DNA of 64,000 nucleotides, from the NCBI GenBank assembly GCA_027943245.1, contig JANDJZ010001754.1, positions 1-64,000 on the forward strand, in the 5' to 3' direction. Position numbers and translations under genes: made by a program. This DNA comes from Acanthamoeba sp. SK_2022b. Its lineage: Eukaryota > Discosea > Longamoebia > Acanthamoebidae. The notes under the pieces are model-generated. The model was given only the letters and a program-made list of their open reading frames with translations, was not told the DNA's origin and searched no databases. The stretch's first letter is position 1; every line of letters begins with the position of its first letter. Shown one piece after another: positions 9,741 through 18,839 of the stretch.

Positions 9741-10660
9741 GCTTTTTCTCCATTGCCGTTAACCAGGGTGACAAACAGCTCTTCCAGGCGGTTCGCCTTA
9801 TTGCGCATGCTCAGCACCTGCACGCCCTGTGCGCTCAGCTGGGCGAATAAACCGTTCAGCCCCTGCTCGCGCATCACCTCCACTTCCAGCGTGGAGGTAT
9901 CCGTCAGGCGGCTGTGGTAACCGTCCAGCTTCGGCAGCGGGCTCTTCGCCGCCAGATCGAGAATAAAGGTTTCCGACTTCAGCTTGGCCAGCAGCCCCTT
10001 CATCGAGGTGTTTTCCACCAGCTCCCCGTTCTGGATGATACCGATGTTGCGGCACAGCATCTCCGCCTCTTCCAGATAGTGGGTGGTAAGGATAATGGTG
10101 GTGCCCTGGGCATTCAGCTCTTTCAGGAAGCCCCACATCGAACGGCGCAGCTCGATATCCACCCCGGCGGTCGGCTCATCGAGGATCAGCAGCTTCGGCT
10201 GATGCATCAACGCGCGGGCGATCATCAGGCGGCGCTTCATGCCGCCGGACAGCATGCGGGCGCGCTCGTTGCGCTTGCCCCACAGATCCAGCTGGTTGAG
10301 GTATTTTTCGGCGCGCGCCATCGCTTCACGCCGCGTGACGCCGTAGTAACCCGCCTGGTTCACCACGATCTGCAACACGGTCTCGAACGGGTTGAAGTTG
10401 AACTCCTGCGGCACCAGGCCGAGCTGGCGCTTGGCGTTGACGATGTCTTTATCGATGTCGTAACCGAACACCCGCACGCTGCCGGCGGTTTTGTTCACCA
10501 GCGAGCTGATGATGCCGATGGTGGTGGATTTACCGGCGCCGTTTGGCCCCAAAAGGGCATAAAAGTCCCCCGCCTCGACGCTCAGGTCGATGCCGCGCAG
10601 CGCCTTGACGCCACCGGCGTAAGTCTTGGTCAGCTGCGCTAATTCCAGTGCATAATTCAT
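9737..10660 (-). CDS. yadG: ABC exporter ATPase YadG
   Basis: Cytoplasmic ATPase partner of YadH. The 307-aa protein has Walker A GPNGAGKST (about residues 39-47), Q-loop LGLVPQEFN, signature LSGGMKRRL, Walker B LLILDEPTAGVD and the H-loop LTTHYLEEAE, plus a C-terminal regulatory part. First gene of the yadGH pair (4-bp overlap), divergent from can across 210 bp. Confidence 0.94.
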   Translation of the reverse strand: MNYALELAQLTKTYAGGVKALRGIDLSVEAGDFYALLGPNGAGKSTTIGIISSLVNKTAGSVRVFGYDIDKDIVNAKRQLGLVPQEFNFNPFETVLQIVVNQAGYYGVTRREAMARAEKYLNQLDLWGKRNERARMLSGGMKRRLMIARALMHQPKLLILDEPTAGVDIELRRSMWGFLKELNAQGTTIILTTHYLEEAEMLCRNIGIIQNGELVENTSMKGLLAKLKSETFILDLAAKSPLPKLDGYHSRLTDTSTLEVEVMREQGLNGLFAQLSAQGVQVLSMRNKANRLEELFVTLVNGNGEKA

Positions 10661-10870
10661 ATGTAAAATAGTACCTTATGACGATGAGTATGCCGCCGCG
10701 CCCCTGTCTGCGAGGCTTGAAACAATAACGATAATCCTAGCATCGGCGACGTTTCCACTGAGTCGAATCCGTGCGGAAAATGAGGTTGCACCACTGTTCC
10801 GATTTCCAAATTGTGACGCTTACCCTATATTACCCCAACGCAATCTGTTCGTTACGAGTCAATAACCTCC

Positions 10871-11527
10871 ATGAAAGAAATCGAAGAGCTTATCGCCAAC
10901 AACCATGCCTGGTCGGCCAATATCAGTCAGGAAGACCCGGAATTTTTTGAACGTTTAGCCCAGGCGCAAAAGCCCCGTTTCTTATGGATTGGTTGCTCTG
11001 ACAGCCGCGTTCCCGCCGAACGCTTGACCGGCCTCGAGCCGGGTGAACTGTTCGTCCATCGCAACGTGGCGAACCTCGTTATCCATACCGATCTTAACTG
11101 CCTGTCGGTGGTGCAGTATGCGGTAGATGTGCTGGAAGTCGAACACATCATCATCTGCGGCCACCTGGGCTGCGGCGGCGTGCAGGCGGCGGTGGAAAAC
11201 CCGGAGCTGGGGTTGATCGACAACTGGCTGCTGCACATTCGCGATCTGTGGTACAAGCACAGCTCGCTGCTGGGCGAACTGCCGCCGGAGCAGCGTTTCG
11301 ACATGCTGTGCAAGATCAACGTCATTGAGCAGGTGTACAACCTGGGCCACTCCACCATCATGCAGTCCGCCTGGAAGCGCGGCCAGAAGGTGATGATCCA
11401 CGGTTGGGTATACGGCATTCAGGACGGCCGTCTGCGCGATATGGAAGTGCTGGCGACCAGCCGCGAGAGCCTGGAGATGGGCTACCGCAAAGCGATAGCC
11501 AAACTGAAGCAGGATAAAGGCATCTAA
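10871..11527 (+). CDS. can: Beta-class carbonic anhydrase
   Basis: It interconverts CO2 and bicarbonate, supplying bicarbonate for carboxylations during growth in air. The 218-aa protein has the zinc site C42 and D44 (GCSDSR) with the His and Cys of ICGHLGCGG (about 97 and 100). The sequence is nearly collinear with E. coli Can. The ribosome site (AACCTCC) is poor. It lies between yadG and hpt, the E. coli order. Confidence 0.96.
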   Translation: MKEIEELIANNHAWSANISQEDPEFFERLAQAQKPRFLWIGCSDSRVPAERLTGLEPGELFVHRNVANLVIHTDLNCLSVVQYAVDVLEVEHIIICGHLGCGGVQAAVENPELGLIDNWLLHIRDLWYKHSSLLGELPPEQRFDMLCKINVIEQVYNLGHSTIMQSAWKRGQKVMIHGWVYGIQDGRLRDMEVLATSRESLEMGYRKAIAKLKQDKGI

Positions 11528-11536
11528 CCCCGCCGC

Positions 11537-11556
11537 GGGCGCGGCAGGCCGCGCCC
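11537..11556. terminator. Hairpin between can and hpt
   Basis: Perfect 8-bp stem GGGCGCGG/CCGCGCCC with a 4-nt loop, between the convergent stops of can and hpt. There is no U-tract on either strand, so it is a possible terminator or RNA-stabilising hairpin only. Confidence 0.45.
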
Positions 11557-11564
11557 CACATCAA

Positions 11565-12101
11565 TTACTCGTCCAGCAGCACCACTTTGCCGACGTACGG
11601 CAGGTGACGGTAGCGCTGAGCGTAGTCGATGCCATACCCCACCACGAACTCATCCGGGATCGAGAAGCCGACATATTCGACCGGCACCTGCACTTCACGG
11701 CGCTCAGGCTTGTCCAGCAAGGTGCAAATCGCCAGCGATTTCGGCCCGCGCAGCGCCAAAATCTCGCGCACTTTGTTCAGCGTGTTGCCGGAATCGATGA
11801 TGTCTTCCACGATCAGTACGTCTTTGCCGCGAATGTCTTCGTCCAGATCCTTGAGGATCTTCACGTCGCGGGTGGTGGACATGCCGCTGCCGTAGCTGGA
11901 GGCAGTCATAAAGTCGACTTCGTGCGGCACGTCGATCGCGCGGCAGAGATCGGCCATGAACATGAAGGAGCCGCGCAGCAGCCCGACCAGCACCATGTCG
12001 CTGCCGCTGTCGCGGTAATGTTCGGTGATCTGGCGGCCAAGTTCGGCGATACGGGTCTTAACTTCCTGCTCGGAAATCATTACGTCTACAGTGTGTTTCA
12101 T
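11565..12101 (-). CDS. hpt: Hypoxanthine phosphoribosyltransferase
   Basis: Purine salvage: hypoxanthine plus PRPP to IMP. The 178-aa protein has the PRPP-binding loop [14 protein letters not shown] and the flexible-loop segment SSYGSGMST, matching E. coli Hpt in length and order. It converges on can. Upstream (12116-12190) there is a small hairpin CTCCC/GGGAG followed by TTTTCTTT on the plus strand, of unclear use because both neighbours run leftward. Confidence 0.96.
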   Translation of the reverse strand: MKHTVDVMISEQEVKTRIAELGRQITEHYRDSGSDMVLVGLLRGSFMFMADLCRAIDVPHEVDFMTASSYGSGMSTTRDVKILKDLDEDIRGKDVLIVEDIIDSGNTLNKVREILALRGPKSLAICTLLDKPERREVQVPVEYVGFSIPDEFVVGYGIDYAQRYRHLPYVGKVVLLDE

Positions 12102-12191
12102 AGTATTCAGGTCAGTTGCCGGAAGAAAGGCGCAGAGTTTAGCATAGGCCGTTACGACTTGCCTCTCTCCCGGACAGGGGAGTTTTCTTTA

Positions 12192-12467
12192 TTAAGGGTA
12201 TTCCTGACGAGCGTGCAGGACACTCACTATTTCAATATGTGCAGCCAGCACGCGGTAAACCACAATGTAATTAGGATGAACAACCATTTCACGAGTCCCG
12301 TTCACCCTGCCTGGCCTGAATAGATAAGGATGTTCCGCTAACGGGATAACCGACTCTTCAATGCGTTACAACAAAGCCTCTGCGGCAAGTGGATTTCGCT
12401 CAGCGATAAAAGCCAGCAGCGTATATAAACCCGTTTTTGCTTCGTCAGTCCATTTGACGGTTAACAT
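12192..12467 (-). pseudogene. ParE/RelE-type toxin gene broken by an in-frame stop
   Basis: The frame starts 5 bp after the antitoxin stop, as expected for the toxin of a two-gene type II toxin-antitoxin operon. The reading is that of a ParE/RelE-superfamily protein of normal length (92 codons), but codon 34 is TAA (12366-12368 on this strand), so only a 33-residue fragment can be made. No restart with a good ribosome site was seen. The same stop is present in the second copy. The gene is judged inactive as toxin unless the stop is read through. Confidence 0.8.
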
Positions 12468-12472
12468 AAGGG

Positions 12473-12664
12473 TCAGGCCGATTTTCTTTTGGCTTTCGCC
12501 TGCTCGATAATGTGACGAGCGCCGGCCATGACTTCGTCATGGGGAATACGGGGGGAGTCGCTATTGATGGAAGATTCCACGGTGCTTCTGAACCAACGAT
12601 CGTAGCTATCAGCCTGCTCTTGAGTCTCAAACTCAGAAACGATGGGATCCAATTTTGTCGGCAT
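12473..12664 (-). CDS. PaaA2-like antitoxin, orphaned
   Basis: A 63-aa acidic, mostly helical protein with the segments PIVSEFETQEQADSYDRW and IPHDEVM, which resemble the PaaA2 antitoxin of the E. coli O157 paaR2-paaA2-parE2 system (also 63 aa; comparison from memory). It would wrap and neutralise a ParE2-type toxin. Ribosome site GAGGAGT lies just before the ATG. Its partner is truncated, so it now acts without a cognate toxin here, though it might still protect against related systems. A small island between hpt and cueO, where E. coli has gcd. Confidence 0.75.
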   Translation of the reverse strand: MPTKLDPIVSEFETQEQADSYDRWFRSTVESSINSDSPRIPHDEVMAGARHIIEQAKAKRKSA

Positions 12665-12769
12665 GACGCACTCCTCAACAGCTGATATTTTAATCAGTAT
12701 AACGGCTTCCTTTCATTGAACCAAGCGGTGGCGACGCGAGCGCGCCACCACCGGAGCACCGGGCCGCCA

Positions 12770-14470
12770 TCAATCGGCGACGGTGAAGCCCATCATCATG
12801 CCGGTATCTTCATGTTCCAACAGGTGGCAGTGGGCCATGTACGCATGTTCGCTGCTGGCCGGATGGTCAAAACGCACCAGCACTTCACTGCGCCATCCTT
12901 CGACGCGCACCGTGTCCTTCCAGCCGCTGCGATGCGCCGCCGGCGGTTTGCCGTTTTCCGACAAGATGCGGAACTGGGTGCCGTGAATGTGGAACGGGTG
13001 CAACATCATGTCGCCCTCGCCGGAAATGGTCCACTTTTCATACTGACCCCGTTTGGCGGCGAACATCGGCTTGGTCATATCGAAGGCCTTGCCGTTGATC
13101 ATGTTGCCGTGGCTGAAATCGAACGGTTTGGCTTTACCCTGCGCGCCACCGTGATCCATCCCGGCCATATTGCCATGATCCATGCCCTTCATGTTGCCCA
13201 TGTTGCCATGGTCCATGCCCTGCATGCCGCCCTTCTCCATGCCTTTCATGTTGCCATGGTCCATGCTCTGCATGCCGCCCTTCTCCATGCCTTGCATATC
13301 TGCGCCACCCGTCGCGCCATGATTCATGCTCATGCCGGCCATCGCCTGGTGACCATAGCGATCCATCAGCGCCTGCATACCGAGCATATCCAGCTGCGGA
13401 TCCATCATCAGCTGCAGCCAACGCTCCTGGATGCCGGTGGTGGCAGGCAACGTCGGCAGCTTCACCAGGCTGTCCGGCATGGTTTTGATGCCCTGCGCCA
13501 GCGACGGCTGAATGCGCAACACCGGCAGCGCTTGATCGAACGGCGCCAGCGTCATGCCCATCTGCTTCACCGGCAGCGTCACGATATCGAACGCTTTCCC
13601 ATCCGAGGCATCGACCAACACTTCAAAGCGTTCGCCCATCAGCATCGGCAGCTCGGTCAGTTTCACCGGCTCCGCCAGGAAACCGCCGTCGCTGGCAATG
13701 ACATACAGCGGGCGGTTGTCACTGGCCGCCAGATTCAGCGAGCGGGCGTTGCAGCCGTTGAGGAAACGCAGGCGCAGCCAACCGCGCGGCGCCAGATGTT
13801 GTGGATACTGCGCGCCGTTGGTGAACATGCGGTCGCCAAACCAGCCCACCGCCGCACTCATCACGTCCAGGCGGTATTCGATCTGCGCGTCTTTGCCCAG
13901 CCGCTTATCCTGCATGATCACCGGAATATCATCCTGTCCCCAGGTTTTCGGCAGCGGCAGTTTGGCGCTCTCTTCGTCTTCCAGCAGCACCAGCCCCGCC
14001 AGCCCCATCATGACCTGGCTGCCGGTTTTACCGTGCGTATGCGGGTGGAACCAGCAGGTGGCCGCCGGTTGATCGACGGTGAAATTCACCGTGCGCGTCG
14101 CGCCGGGATGAATCAATGCCTGCGGGCCGCCATCGACGTCGCCGGGAATCTCCAGGCCGTGCCAGTGGACGGTGCTGGCCTCCGCCAGGCTGTTTTTGAT
14201 ATCAACCGTTACCGGCTGGCCACGCTGCAGCTTCACCGCCGGCCCGAGCAGCGCGCCGTTGAATCCCCAGGTTTTGGTGGCGGCGCCGGGCAACCAGCGG
14301 GTTTCCCCCGCCTGCAGCGCCAGCGCAATCTTTCCCTGCGCGTCCGGCGTCAACAGCGGCGGTACCGGCAGGGCCGGCCGATCGGCCGCCCAGGCGGCCC
14401 GGCTCCATAACGGCAATGCGCTCGCGGCGCCCAGCGCGGCGGTTAATTTAATAAAATCACGGCGTAACAT
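12770..14470 (-). CDS. cueO: Multicopper oxidase CueO
   Basis: Periplasmic copper(I) oxidase for copper tolerance. The 566-aa protein has a Tat signal ([13 protein letters not shown], cleavage near AWA), cupredoxin copper motifs HWHG, FHPHTHG and HPFHIHG, and the T1-T2/T3 motif [14 protein letters not shown] Met/His-rich insert covers residues 382-442 and contains 14 Met, many in MDHGNM units; it is longer than in E. coli CueO (516 aa). ATG at 14470 was chosen for the Tat signal; the frame stays open 65 codons upstream but into the promoter. A CueR-type operator lies upstream. Confidence 0.95.
   Translation of the reverse strand: MLRRDFIKLTAALGAASALPLWSRAAWAADRPALPVPPLLTPDAQGKIALALQAGETRWLPGAATKTWGFNGALLGPAVKLQRGQPVTVDIKNSLAEASTVHWHGLEIPGDVDGGPQALIHPGATRTVNFTVDQPAATCWFHPHTHGKTGSQVMMGLAGLVLLEDEESAKLPLPKTWGQDDIPVIMQDKRLGKDAQIEYRLDVMSAAVGWFGDRMFTNGAQYPQHLAPRGWLRLRFLNGCNARSLNLAASDNRPLYVIASDGGFLAEPVKLTELPMLMGERFEVLVDASDGKAFDIVTLPVKQMGMTLAPFDQALPVLRIQPSLAQGIKTMPDSLVKLPTLPATTGIQERWLQLMMDPQLDMLGMQALMDRYGHQAMAGMSMNHGATGGADMQGMEKGGMQSMDHGNMKGMEKGGMQGMDHGNMGNMKGMDHGNMAGMDHGGAQGKAKPFDFSHGNMINGKAFDMTKPMFAAKRGQYEKWTISGEGDMMLHPFHIHGTQFRILSENGKPPAAHRSGWKDTVRVEGWRSEVLVRFDHPASSEHAYMAHCHLLEHEDTGMMMGFTVAD
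13203..13298. repeat. 48-bp tandem repeat in the Met-rich part of cueO
   Basis: Two adjacent 48-bp units (13203-13250 and 13251-13298) differ at only a few bases. Each encodes a 16-residue segment with HGNM, MEKGGMQ and MD elements. Shorter related pieces lie next to them (13150-13202). The array keeps reading frame, so slippage can lengthen or shorten the Met-rich loop without breaking the gene. Confidence 0.85.
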
Positions 14471-14510
14471 CGCTGACTCCCTTTTCTCAGTGACATAACT
14501 CAATGCCGCC

Positions 14511-14541
14511 AGCCTAAACCTTCCCCCTGGCGGAAGGTCAA
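14511..14541 (-). promoter_or_regulatory. CueR-type promoter of cueO
   Basis: Read on the minus strand: -35 TTGACC (14541-14536), a 19-bp spacer and -10 TAGGCT (14516-14511). The overlong 19-bp spacer is the hallmark of MerR-family activation. Within it is a perfect inverted repeat ACCTTCC-N7-GGAAGGT (14518-14538), the pattern of the E. coli copA and cueO CueR sites. It lies 41 bp before the cueO start. Confidence 0.88.
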
Positions 14542-14685
14542 GCCTTTCCTGGCGGTATTTTAAGCTATGCCTCACAATCAAGAGAGCGCCATTGACGAAC
14601 GCGAGGCCGCGCCCAGCGGCAATAAAATTTGGTGCCTTTACAGGCAAGTGTGGTAACGTCTGCAAACGACAAACAGGCCTATTTC

Positions 14686-15036
14686 ATGATGAAAAAAACA
14701 ACGTTATCGATGCTGTTGCTGGCGATGCTGGGCTTCTCCAACGCCAGTCTGGCGCTGAATGAATCCGAGGCGGAAGATCTGGCCGATCTGACGGCGGTAT
14801 TTATTTATTTGAAAAATGATTGCGGCTACAACGATTTGCCAAATGCGCAAATCAAACGCGCCATCGTTTATTTTGCGCAACAAAACCGCTGGGATTTGAG
14901 CAATTACAACAGCTTCAATATGAAGGCGCTGGGCGAAGACAGCTACCGCGATCTCAGCGGCATCGCCATTCCAACGCCTAAAAAATGCAAATCGCTGGCG
15001 CGCGACTCTTTGAGCCTGCTGGCCTACGCCAACTAA
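14686..15036 (+). CDS. yacC: YacC family exported protein (PulS/OutS-like)
   Basis: A 116-aa secreted protein, a close match to E. coli YacC from the signal cleavage on (LNESEAEDLADLTAVF, WDLSNYNSF, ALGEDSYRDLSGI). Signal peptide about residues 1-24 (SMLLLAMLGFSNASLA). Two Cys in the mature part (KNDCGY and KKCKSL) probably form a disulphide. The family is related to PulS/OutS type II secretion pilotins, but no lipobox is present. Two adjacent ATGs (14686, 14689) are possible; the first is better spaced from AGG. Sits upstream of speE as in E. coli. Confidence 0.85.
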   Translation: MMKKTTLSMLLLAMLGFSNASLALNESEAEDLADLTAVFIYLKNDCGYNDLPNAQIKRAIVYFAQQNRWDLSNYNSFNMKALGEDSYRDLSGIAIPTPKKCKSLARDSLSLLAYAN

Positions 15037-15160
15037 TTTCCCCCCTTCTCCCGCCCGCCTAACGCTCTCTCTGTCTGAAATTCAACCGTGCATCGCCAGG
15101 CAGAGTTAGCTATGATGTTGCGCCGATTTTTCATGGCTGTTATTACGGAGTATCCCGCAC

Positions 15161-16024
15161 ATGACCCAGAAAGAAATTTGGTACGAAACGCTGCATACGG
15201 GCTTCGGCCAGTACTTCTCGGTAGAGAAAGTGCTGTACCGCGAGAAGACCGATCATCAGGATCTGGTGATCTTCGAGAACCCGGTGCTGGGGCGCGTGAT
15301 GGCGCTCGACGGCGTGGTGCAAACCACCGAGCGTGACGAGTTCATCTATCACGAAATGCTGACCCACGTGCCGCTGCTGGCGCACGGCGCGGCGAAGAAA
15401 GTGCTGATCATCGGTGGCGGCGACGGCGGCATGCTGCGCGAAGTCAGCCGGCACCCTGGCGTGGAGCAGATCACCATGGTCGAAATCGACGCCGGCGTCG
15501 TCGAGTTCTGCCGCCAATACCTGCCCAACCACAGCGCCGGCGCCTATGACGATCCGCGCTTCAAGCTGGTGATCGACGACGGCGTCAACTTCGTGAACCA
15601 AACCGACGAAACCTTCGATGTGATCATCTCCGACTGCACCGATCCGATCGGCCCCGGCGAAAGCCTGTTCACCTCGGCGTTTTATGAAGGCTGCGCCCGC
15701 TGCCTGAATGAGGGCGGCATTTTCGTCGCGCAAAACGGCGTCTGTTTCCTGCAGCAGGACGAAGCGGTCAACAGCCACACCAAACTGAGCGGCTACTTTA
15801 GCGACGTCAGCTTCTATCAGGCAGCGATCCCAACCTATTACGGCGGCATCATGACCTTTGCCTGGGCGAGCCAGAACCCGGCGCTGCGCCAGCTCGATCT
15901 GCCTACTCTGCAACAGCGCTTTAACCAAAGCGGTCTACACTGCCGTTATTACAACCCGGCAATTCACATCGGCAGCTTTGCCCTGCCGCAATATTTGCTC
16001 AATGCCCTGAACGTAACACGTTAA
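15161..16024 (+). CDS. speE: Spermidine synthase
   Basis: It transfers an aminopropyl group from decarboxylated S-adenosylmethionine to putrescine. The 287-aa protein has the Rossmann motif [16 protein letters not shown], the catalytic [10 protein letters not shown] and the N-terminal EIWYETLH typical of the family. Ribosome site ACGGAGT. It is followed 27 bp later by speD, whose product makes its aminopropyl donor. Confidence 0.96.
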   Translation: MTQKEIWYETLHTGFGQYFSVEKVLYREKTDHQDLVIFENPVLGRVMALDGVVQTTERDEFIYHEMLTHVPLLAHGAAKKVLIIGGGDGGMLREVSRHPGVEQITMVEIDAGVVEFCRQYLPNHSAGAYDDPRFKLVIDDGVNFVNQTDETFDVIISDCTDPIGPGESLFTSAFYEGCARCLNEGGIFVAQNGVCFLQQDEAVNSHTKLSGYFSDVSFYQAAIPTYYGGIMTFAWASQNPALRQLDLPTLQQRFNQSGLHCRYYNPAIHIGSFALPQYLLNALNVTR

Positions 16025-16051
16025 GCGAGAAGATAAAGGAGGTGGCCCAAA

Positions 16052-16846
16052 TTGCATAAGCTAAAACTGCACGGCTTCAACAACCTGACCAAGAGCCTGA
16101 GTTTTTGTATTTACGATATTTGTTACGCCAAGACCGCGGACGATCGCGACGGCTATATCGCCTACATTGACGAACAATATAATGCCAACCGGCTGACCGA
16201 GATCCTGAGCGAGACCTGCTCTATCATCGGCGCCAATATTCTGAACATCGCACGTCAGGACTACGAGCCGCAGGGCGCCAGCGTCACCATCCTGGTTAGC
16301 GAAGAGCCGATCGATCCGAAAGACGTCGATACGTCGGAACACCCCGGCCCGCTGCCGAACACGGTCGTTGCGCACCTGGACAAGAGCCACATCTGCGTAC
16401 ACACCTACCCGGAAAGCCATCCGGAAGGCGGGCTGTGCACCTTTCGCGCCGATATCGAAGTCTCGACCTGCGGCGTCATTTCGCCCCTCAAGGCGCTGAA
16501 CTACTTAATTCACCAGCTGGAATCCGACATCGTCACCATGGACTACCGCGTGCGCGGTTTCACCCGCGACGTGAACGGCGTGAAACATTACATCGATCAT
16601 GAGATCAATTCGATCCAGAACTTTATGTCGGAAGACATCAAGGCGCTGTACCACATGATGGACGTGAACGTTTACCAGGAAAATATCTTCCATACCAAGA
16701 TGTTGCTGAAGGATTTCGATCTGAAGCATTACCTGTTCAACGCGGCACCGGAAGCGCTGAGCGCCGTCGAACGCAAACAGATCACCGATCTGTTATGGAA
16801 AGAGATGCAGGAAATCTATTACGGCCGCAATATCCCGCCTCTGTGA
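16052..16846 (+). CDS. speD: S-adenosylmethionine decarboxylase proenzyme, TTG start
   Basis: It makes decarboxylated SAM for SpeE. The 264-aa proenzyme cleaves itself before S112 (DKSHICVH) to form the pyruvoyl group; the site is intact. The start is TTG at 16052 behind a near-perfect AAGGAGG, giving the family N-terminus [17 protein letters not shown]. No ATG or GTG fits. Transcribed with speE. Confidence 0.95.
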   Translation: MHKLKLHGFNNLTKSLSFCIYDICYAKTADDRDGYIAYIDEQYNANRLTEILSETCSIIGANILNIARQDYEPQGASVTILVSEEPIDPKDVDTSEHPGPLPNTVVAHLDKSHICVHTYPESHPEGGLCTFRADIEVSTCGVISPLKALNYLIHQLESDIVTMDYRVRGFTRDVNGVKHYIDHEINSIQNFMSEDIKALYHMMDVNVYQENIFHTKMLLKDFDLKHYLFNAAPEALSAVERKQITDLLWKEMQEIYYGRNIPPL

Positions 16847-16852
16847 TGGAAA

Positions 16853-16872
16853 GGGCGCGGCACGCCGCGCCC
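16853..16872. terminator. Hairpin between speD and yacL
   Basis: Perfect 8-bp stem GGGCGCGG/CCGCGCCC with a CACG loop between convergent stops. The arms are the same as in the can/hpt hairpin. There is no U-tract, so termination is uncertain. Confidence 0.45.
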
Positions 16873-16878
16873 TGATGC

Positions 16879-17241
16879 TTAGTATTTCAGCATGAAAGAA
16901 CGGTAGGCCTTCAACACCAGCAGGAAATCCTCAACGCCGCAGAATGAGAGGCTTTCTTCGTCGTAGTAGTTCATCCCCTCTTCCATTTCATCGCCTTCGA
17001 ACTCCAGCTGATTGGCGCGAATCATCACTTCTTCACCATCCATCAACAGCGTATATTCATGGCCTTCCAGCTGCCATTGACGCTCGCTGCCTTTGACCTC
17101 GGCCGCACCGGCTTCTATGCGGTCCAGCAGGTTGAAATCGCCTTTGACTTCTTCGTTGATCCAGTGGCCAATCGCTTCATGCCCCATCGAAAATCTGACG
17201 ATCACCTGACCGGTAACGTCACGCAGAAATTCGTAATCCAT
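16879..17241 (-). CDS. yacL: YacL family protein (UPF0231)
   Basis: A 120-aa acidic cytoplasmic protein matching E. coli YacL ([13 protein letters not shown] at the start, [23 protein letters not shown] at the end). Function unknown. A strong AGGAGG lies 9 nt before the ATG. In E. coli it lies between speD and acnB; acnB is absent here. Confidence 0.93.
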   Translation of the reverse strand: MDYEFLRDVTGQVIVRFSMGHEAIGHWINEEVKGDFNLLDRIEAGAAEVKGSERQWQLEGHEYTLLMDGEEVMIRANQLEFEGDEMEEGMNYYDEESLSFCGVEDFLLVLKAYRSFMLKY

Positions 17242-17641
17242 AGCATGCCCTCCTGAGCCCTTTTTCTTAGTGTAAACATAAATTGATTGCTAACTCAGTG
17301 AGCGCTCGCAAAGTTGGCAACTCGGCAAAATAAAACCTTGGCGGCGCGCAATATAGCGGCTTGCGGCGGCGATGGGAAGACGCCGGCCGCGATCCCTCAA
17401 GGAAAGCGAAGCGGTGCCTCATCACCGCGCGGCGCATGCCCGCCATGCGAAAAGTCGGCCGACAATCCGCCGATCGCCGGTTATTTATTTGAATCATGTA
17501 GATACCGTGGAGATGTATGTCACGATTTTATCGGGATTATGATTTCCCTTTAAAATAAATAAGTTACTAATTCCTGGCGCGACGCGACTTTATTGACATC
17601 CCCTCAATATCGATTAGCTTTTAAATAAAGGAGCTCTAATT
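17242..17641. other. 400-bp intergenic region without a convincing gene
   Basis: Open frames of 60-80 codons occur on both strands but have no ribosome site or recognisable composition. Visible structures are a palindrome GTCGGCCGAC (17454-17463), a hairpin GCGGTG/CACCGC (17411-17428), and an AT-rich promoter-like stretch near 17590-17630. GC drops sharply after about 17480. Confidence 0.6.
17593..17620 (+). promoter_or_regulatory. Candidate promoter of the small secreted-protein gene
   Basis: Consensus -35 TTGACA (17593-17598), a 16-bp spacer and -10 TAGCTT (17615-17620). This would start transcription about 80 nt before the ATG at 17709. In copy 1 the transcript would cross the duplication junction into the second gluQ-pcnB-folK. 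Confidence 0.5.
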
Positions 17642-17788
17642 ATGTTCACCAGCGGCCAGAGGTGTTCTCACCTCATTCATACCTATCACCACGATCAGGA
17701 TGTTTGCCATGAAATACATAACCTCCATTCTCGCACTGAGCATGATGTTCTCTGCATCGGCGTTCGCCGCCAAACAAATCACCCTTGA
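17642..17788 (+). other. Possible 48-codon leader ORF overlapping the secreted-protein gene
   Basis: An ATG 8 nt after GGAG opens a 48-codon frame that overlaps the next gene's start in another frame and ends at 17788. A perfect hairpin GAGGTG-TTCT-CACCTC (17659-17674) lies inside it. It may be a leader peptide or regulatory 5' region; the His-rich product resembles no family I know. It is repeated in copy 2 (35440..35586). Confidence 0.3.
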
Positions 17789-17936
17789 AGAATCCGCCAA
17801 TGTTACCGCTGCGGCGTGCGCACCTGCGTGCGCCGCACAGAGAAAAGGGAACCTCCCCCCTCTGATATGCAAGAAAGTCATTATGTGGGGCGCTTTGCCC
17901 CATCGCCTTCCGGGGATCTGCATTTCGGTTCGCTGA
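17709..17936 (+). CDS. Chimeric ORF across the duplication junction
   Basis: The first 30 codons encode a signal peptide ([18 protein letters not shown], cleaved near A20/A21) and the start of a mature part (KQITLEESA) like YhcN/BhsA-type (DUF1471) periplasmic proteins. At codon 31 the sequence crosses into copy 2, adding about 45 residues from the region upstream of gluQ that look non-coding. It ends 70 bp inside gluQ copy 2 in another frame. AGGA sits 8 nt before the ATG. The 3' part of the original gene is absent, so the product is probably non-functional. Confidence 0.6.
   Translation: MKYITSILALSMMFSASAFAAKQITLEESANVTAAACAPACAAQRKGNLPPLICKKVIMWGALPHRLPGICISVR
17800..17801. other. Tandem duplication junction
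   Basis: GCCAA from the secreted-protein gene (to 17800) joins TGTTACCG from upstream of gluQ (17801 on). Comparison with the outer edges (gt before position 3; ct after 35598) shows no shared base across the breakpoint, so there is no microhomology and no IS or target duplication at the joint. Confidence 0.85.
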
Positions 17937-18778
17937 TTGCCGCTCTGGGAAGCTACCTTCAGGCTCGCGCCCAACGCGGGCAGTGGCTGGTTCGCATCGA
18001 AGATATCGACCCGCCGCGCGAAGTCCCCGGCGCCGCCGCTCGCATCCTGTCCGCGCTGGAACATTATGGTCTCCACTGGGACGGCCAGGTCATCTATCAA
18101 TCCCAACGTCACGACGCCTATCGCGCCGCGCTGGATCTGTTGCAGCGCCAGGGGCTCAGCTATTACTGCACCTGCACCCGCAGCCGCATCCAGCAGATCG
18201 GCGGGTTGTACGACGGCCACTGCCGCGATTTGCAGCTCGGCCCACAGGGTGCCGCCATCCGCTTACGCCAGACCGCGCCCGTTTACGGGTTCCACGATCG
18301 CCTGCAGGGAGAATTGCACGCCGATCCGGCGCTGGCGGGGGAAGACTTTATCATTCGCCGCCGCGACGGGCTGTTCGCCTACAACCTGGCGGTGGTGATC
18401 GACGACCATTTTCAGGGCGTGACCGAGATTGTGCGCGGTGCCGATCTGATCGAGCCGACGGTGCGCCAAATCGCCCTCTACCGCCAGCTGCAGGCGCCGG
18501 TGCCCGCCTATGTGCATCTGCCGCTGGCGCTGGGCGCCAACGGCATTAAGCTGTCGAAGCAAAACCATGCGCCGGCGTTGCCCGCCGGCGATTCGCGCCC
18601 GGTGCTGATCGCCGCGCTGAAATTTCTGCGCCAACCGCTGCCGGAAAGCTGGCAAGATCTTGACCTGCCATTATTATTGAGCTGGGCGGTCGCACATTGG
18701 CGGTTGGAAAACGTGCCGCGTCAGGAGGCTATCCCTCTGGATGAAAACACGCCGGCATTCTCAAAGGAGCCGTGGTGA
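17867..18778 (+). CDS. gluQ: Glutamyl-Q tRNA(Asp) synthetase, second copy
   Basis: Same 303-aa protein as at 69..980. Unlike the first copy, which presumably follows dksA, this copy lies behind the secreted-protein promoter and overlaps the chimeric ORF by 70 bp in another frame, so its expression is probably rewired. Confidence 0.93.
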   Translation: MQESHYVGRFAPSPSGDLHFGSLIAALGSYLQARAQRGQWLVRIEDIDPPREVPGAAARILSALEHYGLHWDGQVIYQSQRHDAYRAALDLLQRQGLSYYCTCTRSRIQQIGGLYDGHCRDLQLGPQGAAIRLRQTAPVYGFHDRLQGELHADPALAGEDFIIRRRDGLFAYNLAVVIDDHFQGVTEIVRGADLIEPTVRQIALYRQLQAPVPAYVHLPLALGANGIKLSKQNHAPALPAGDSRPVLIAALKFLRQPLPESWQDLDLPLLLSWAVAHWRLENVPRQEAIPLDENTPAFSKEPW

Positions 18779-18839
18779 GCTATGATTAGCCGCTATTTTT
18801 TGTTAGCTCCATTTTTATCAGTCACTATCGAGGTGTACC

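Larger units (their letters stand above)
3..17800. repeat. Copy 1 of a 17,798-bp perfect direct tandem repeat
   Basis: Every base and gene from position 3 recurs 17,798 bp downstream. The left edge is defined by bases 1-2 (gt), which differ from the equivalent bases 17799-17800 (aa). The right edge is position 17800, after which copy 1 runs straight into the start of copy 2. The unit spans gluQ to the 5' end of a small secreted-protein gene. No IS, tRNA or long homology lies at the internal junction. Identity looks complete, including a shared nonsense mutation in a toxin gene, so the event is recent or is an assembly artefact. Confidence 0.95.

Noticed and set aside
12166..12190. Plus-strand terminator upstream of hpt
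   Set aside because: The stem is only 5 bp and no rightward gene ends there; kept only as a remark in the hpt entry.
12716..14410. Long open frame (564 codons) on the plus strand opposite cueO
   Set aside because: It is the antisense of a clear multicopper oxidase gene; its His/Arg/Gln-rich product is typical of the complement of GC-rich coding DNA.
17314..17553. 79-codon frame in the yacL-downstream gap
   Set aside because: No ribosome site, no recognisable composition, and it crosses a sharp GC change; more likely non-coding.
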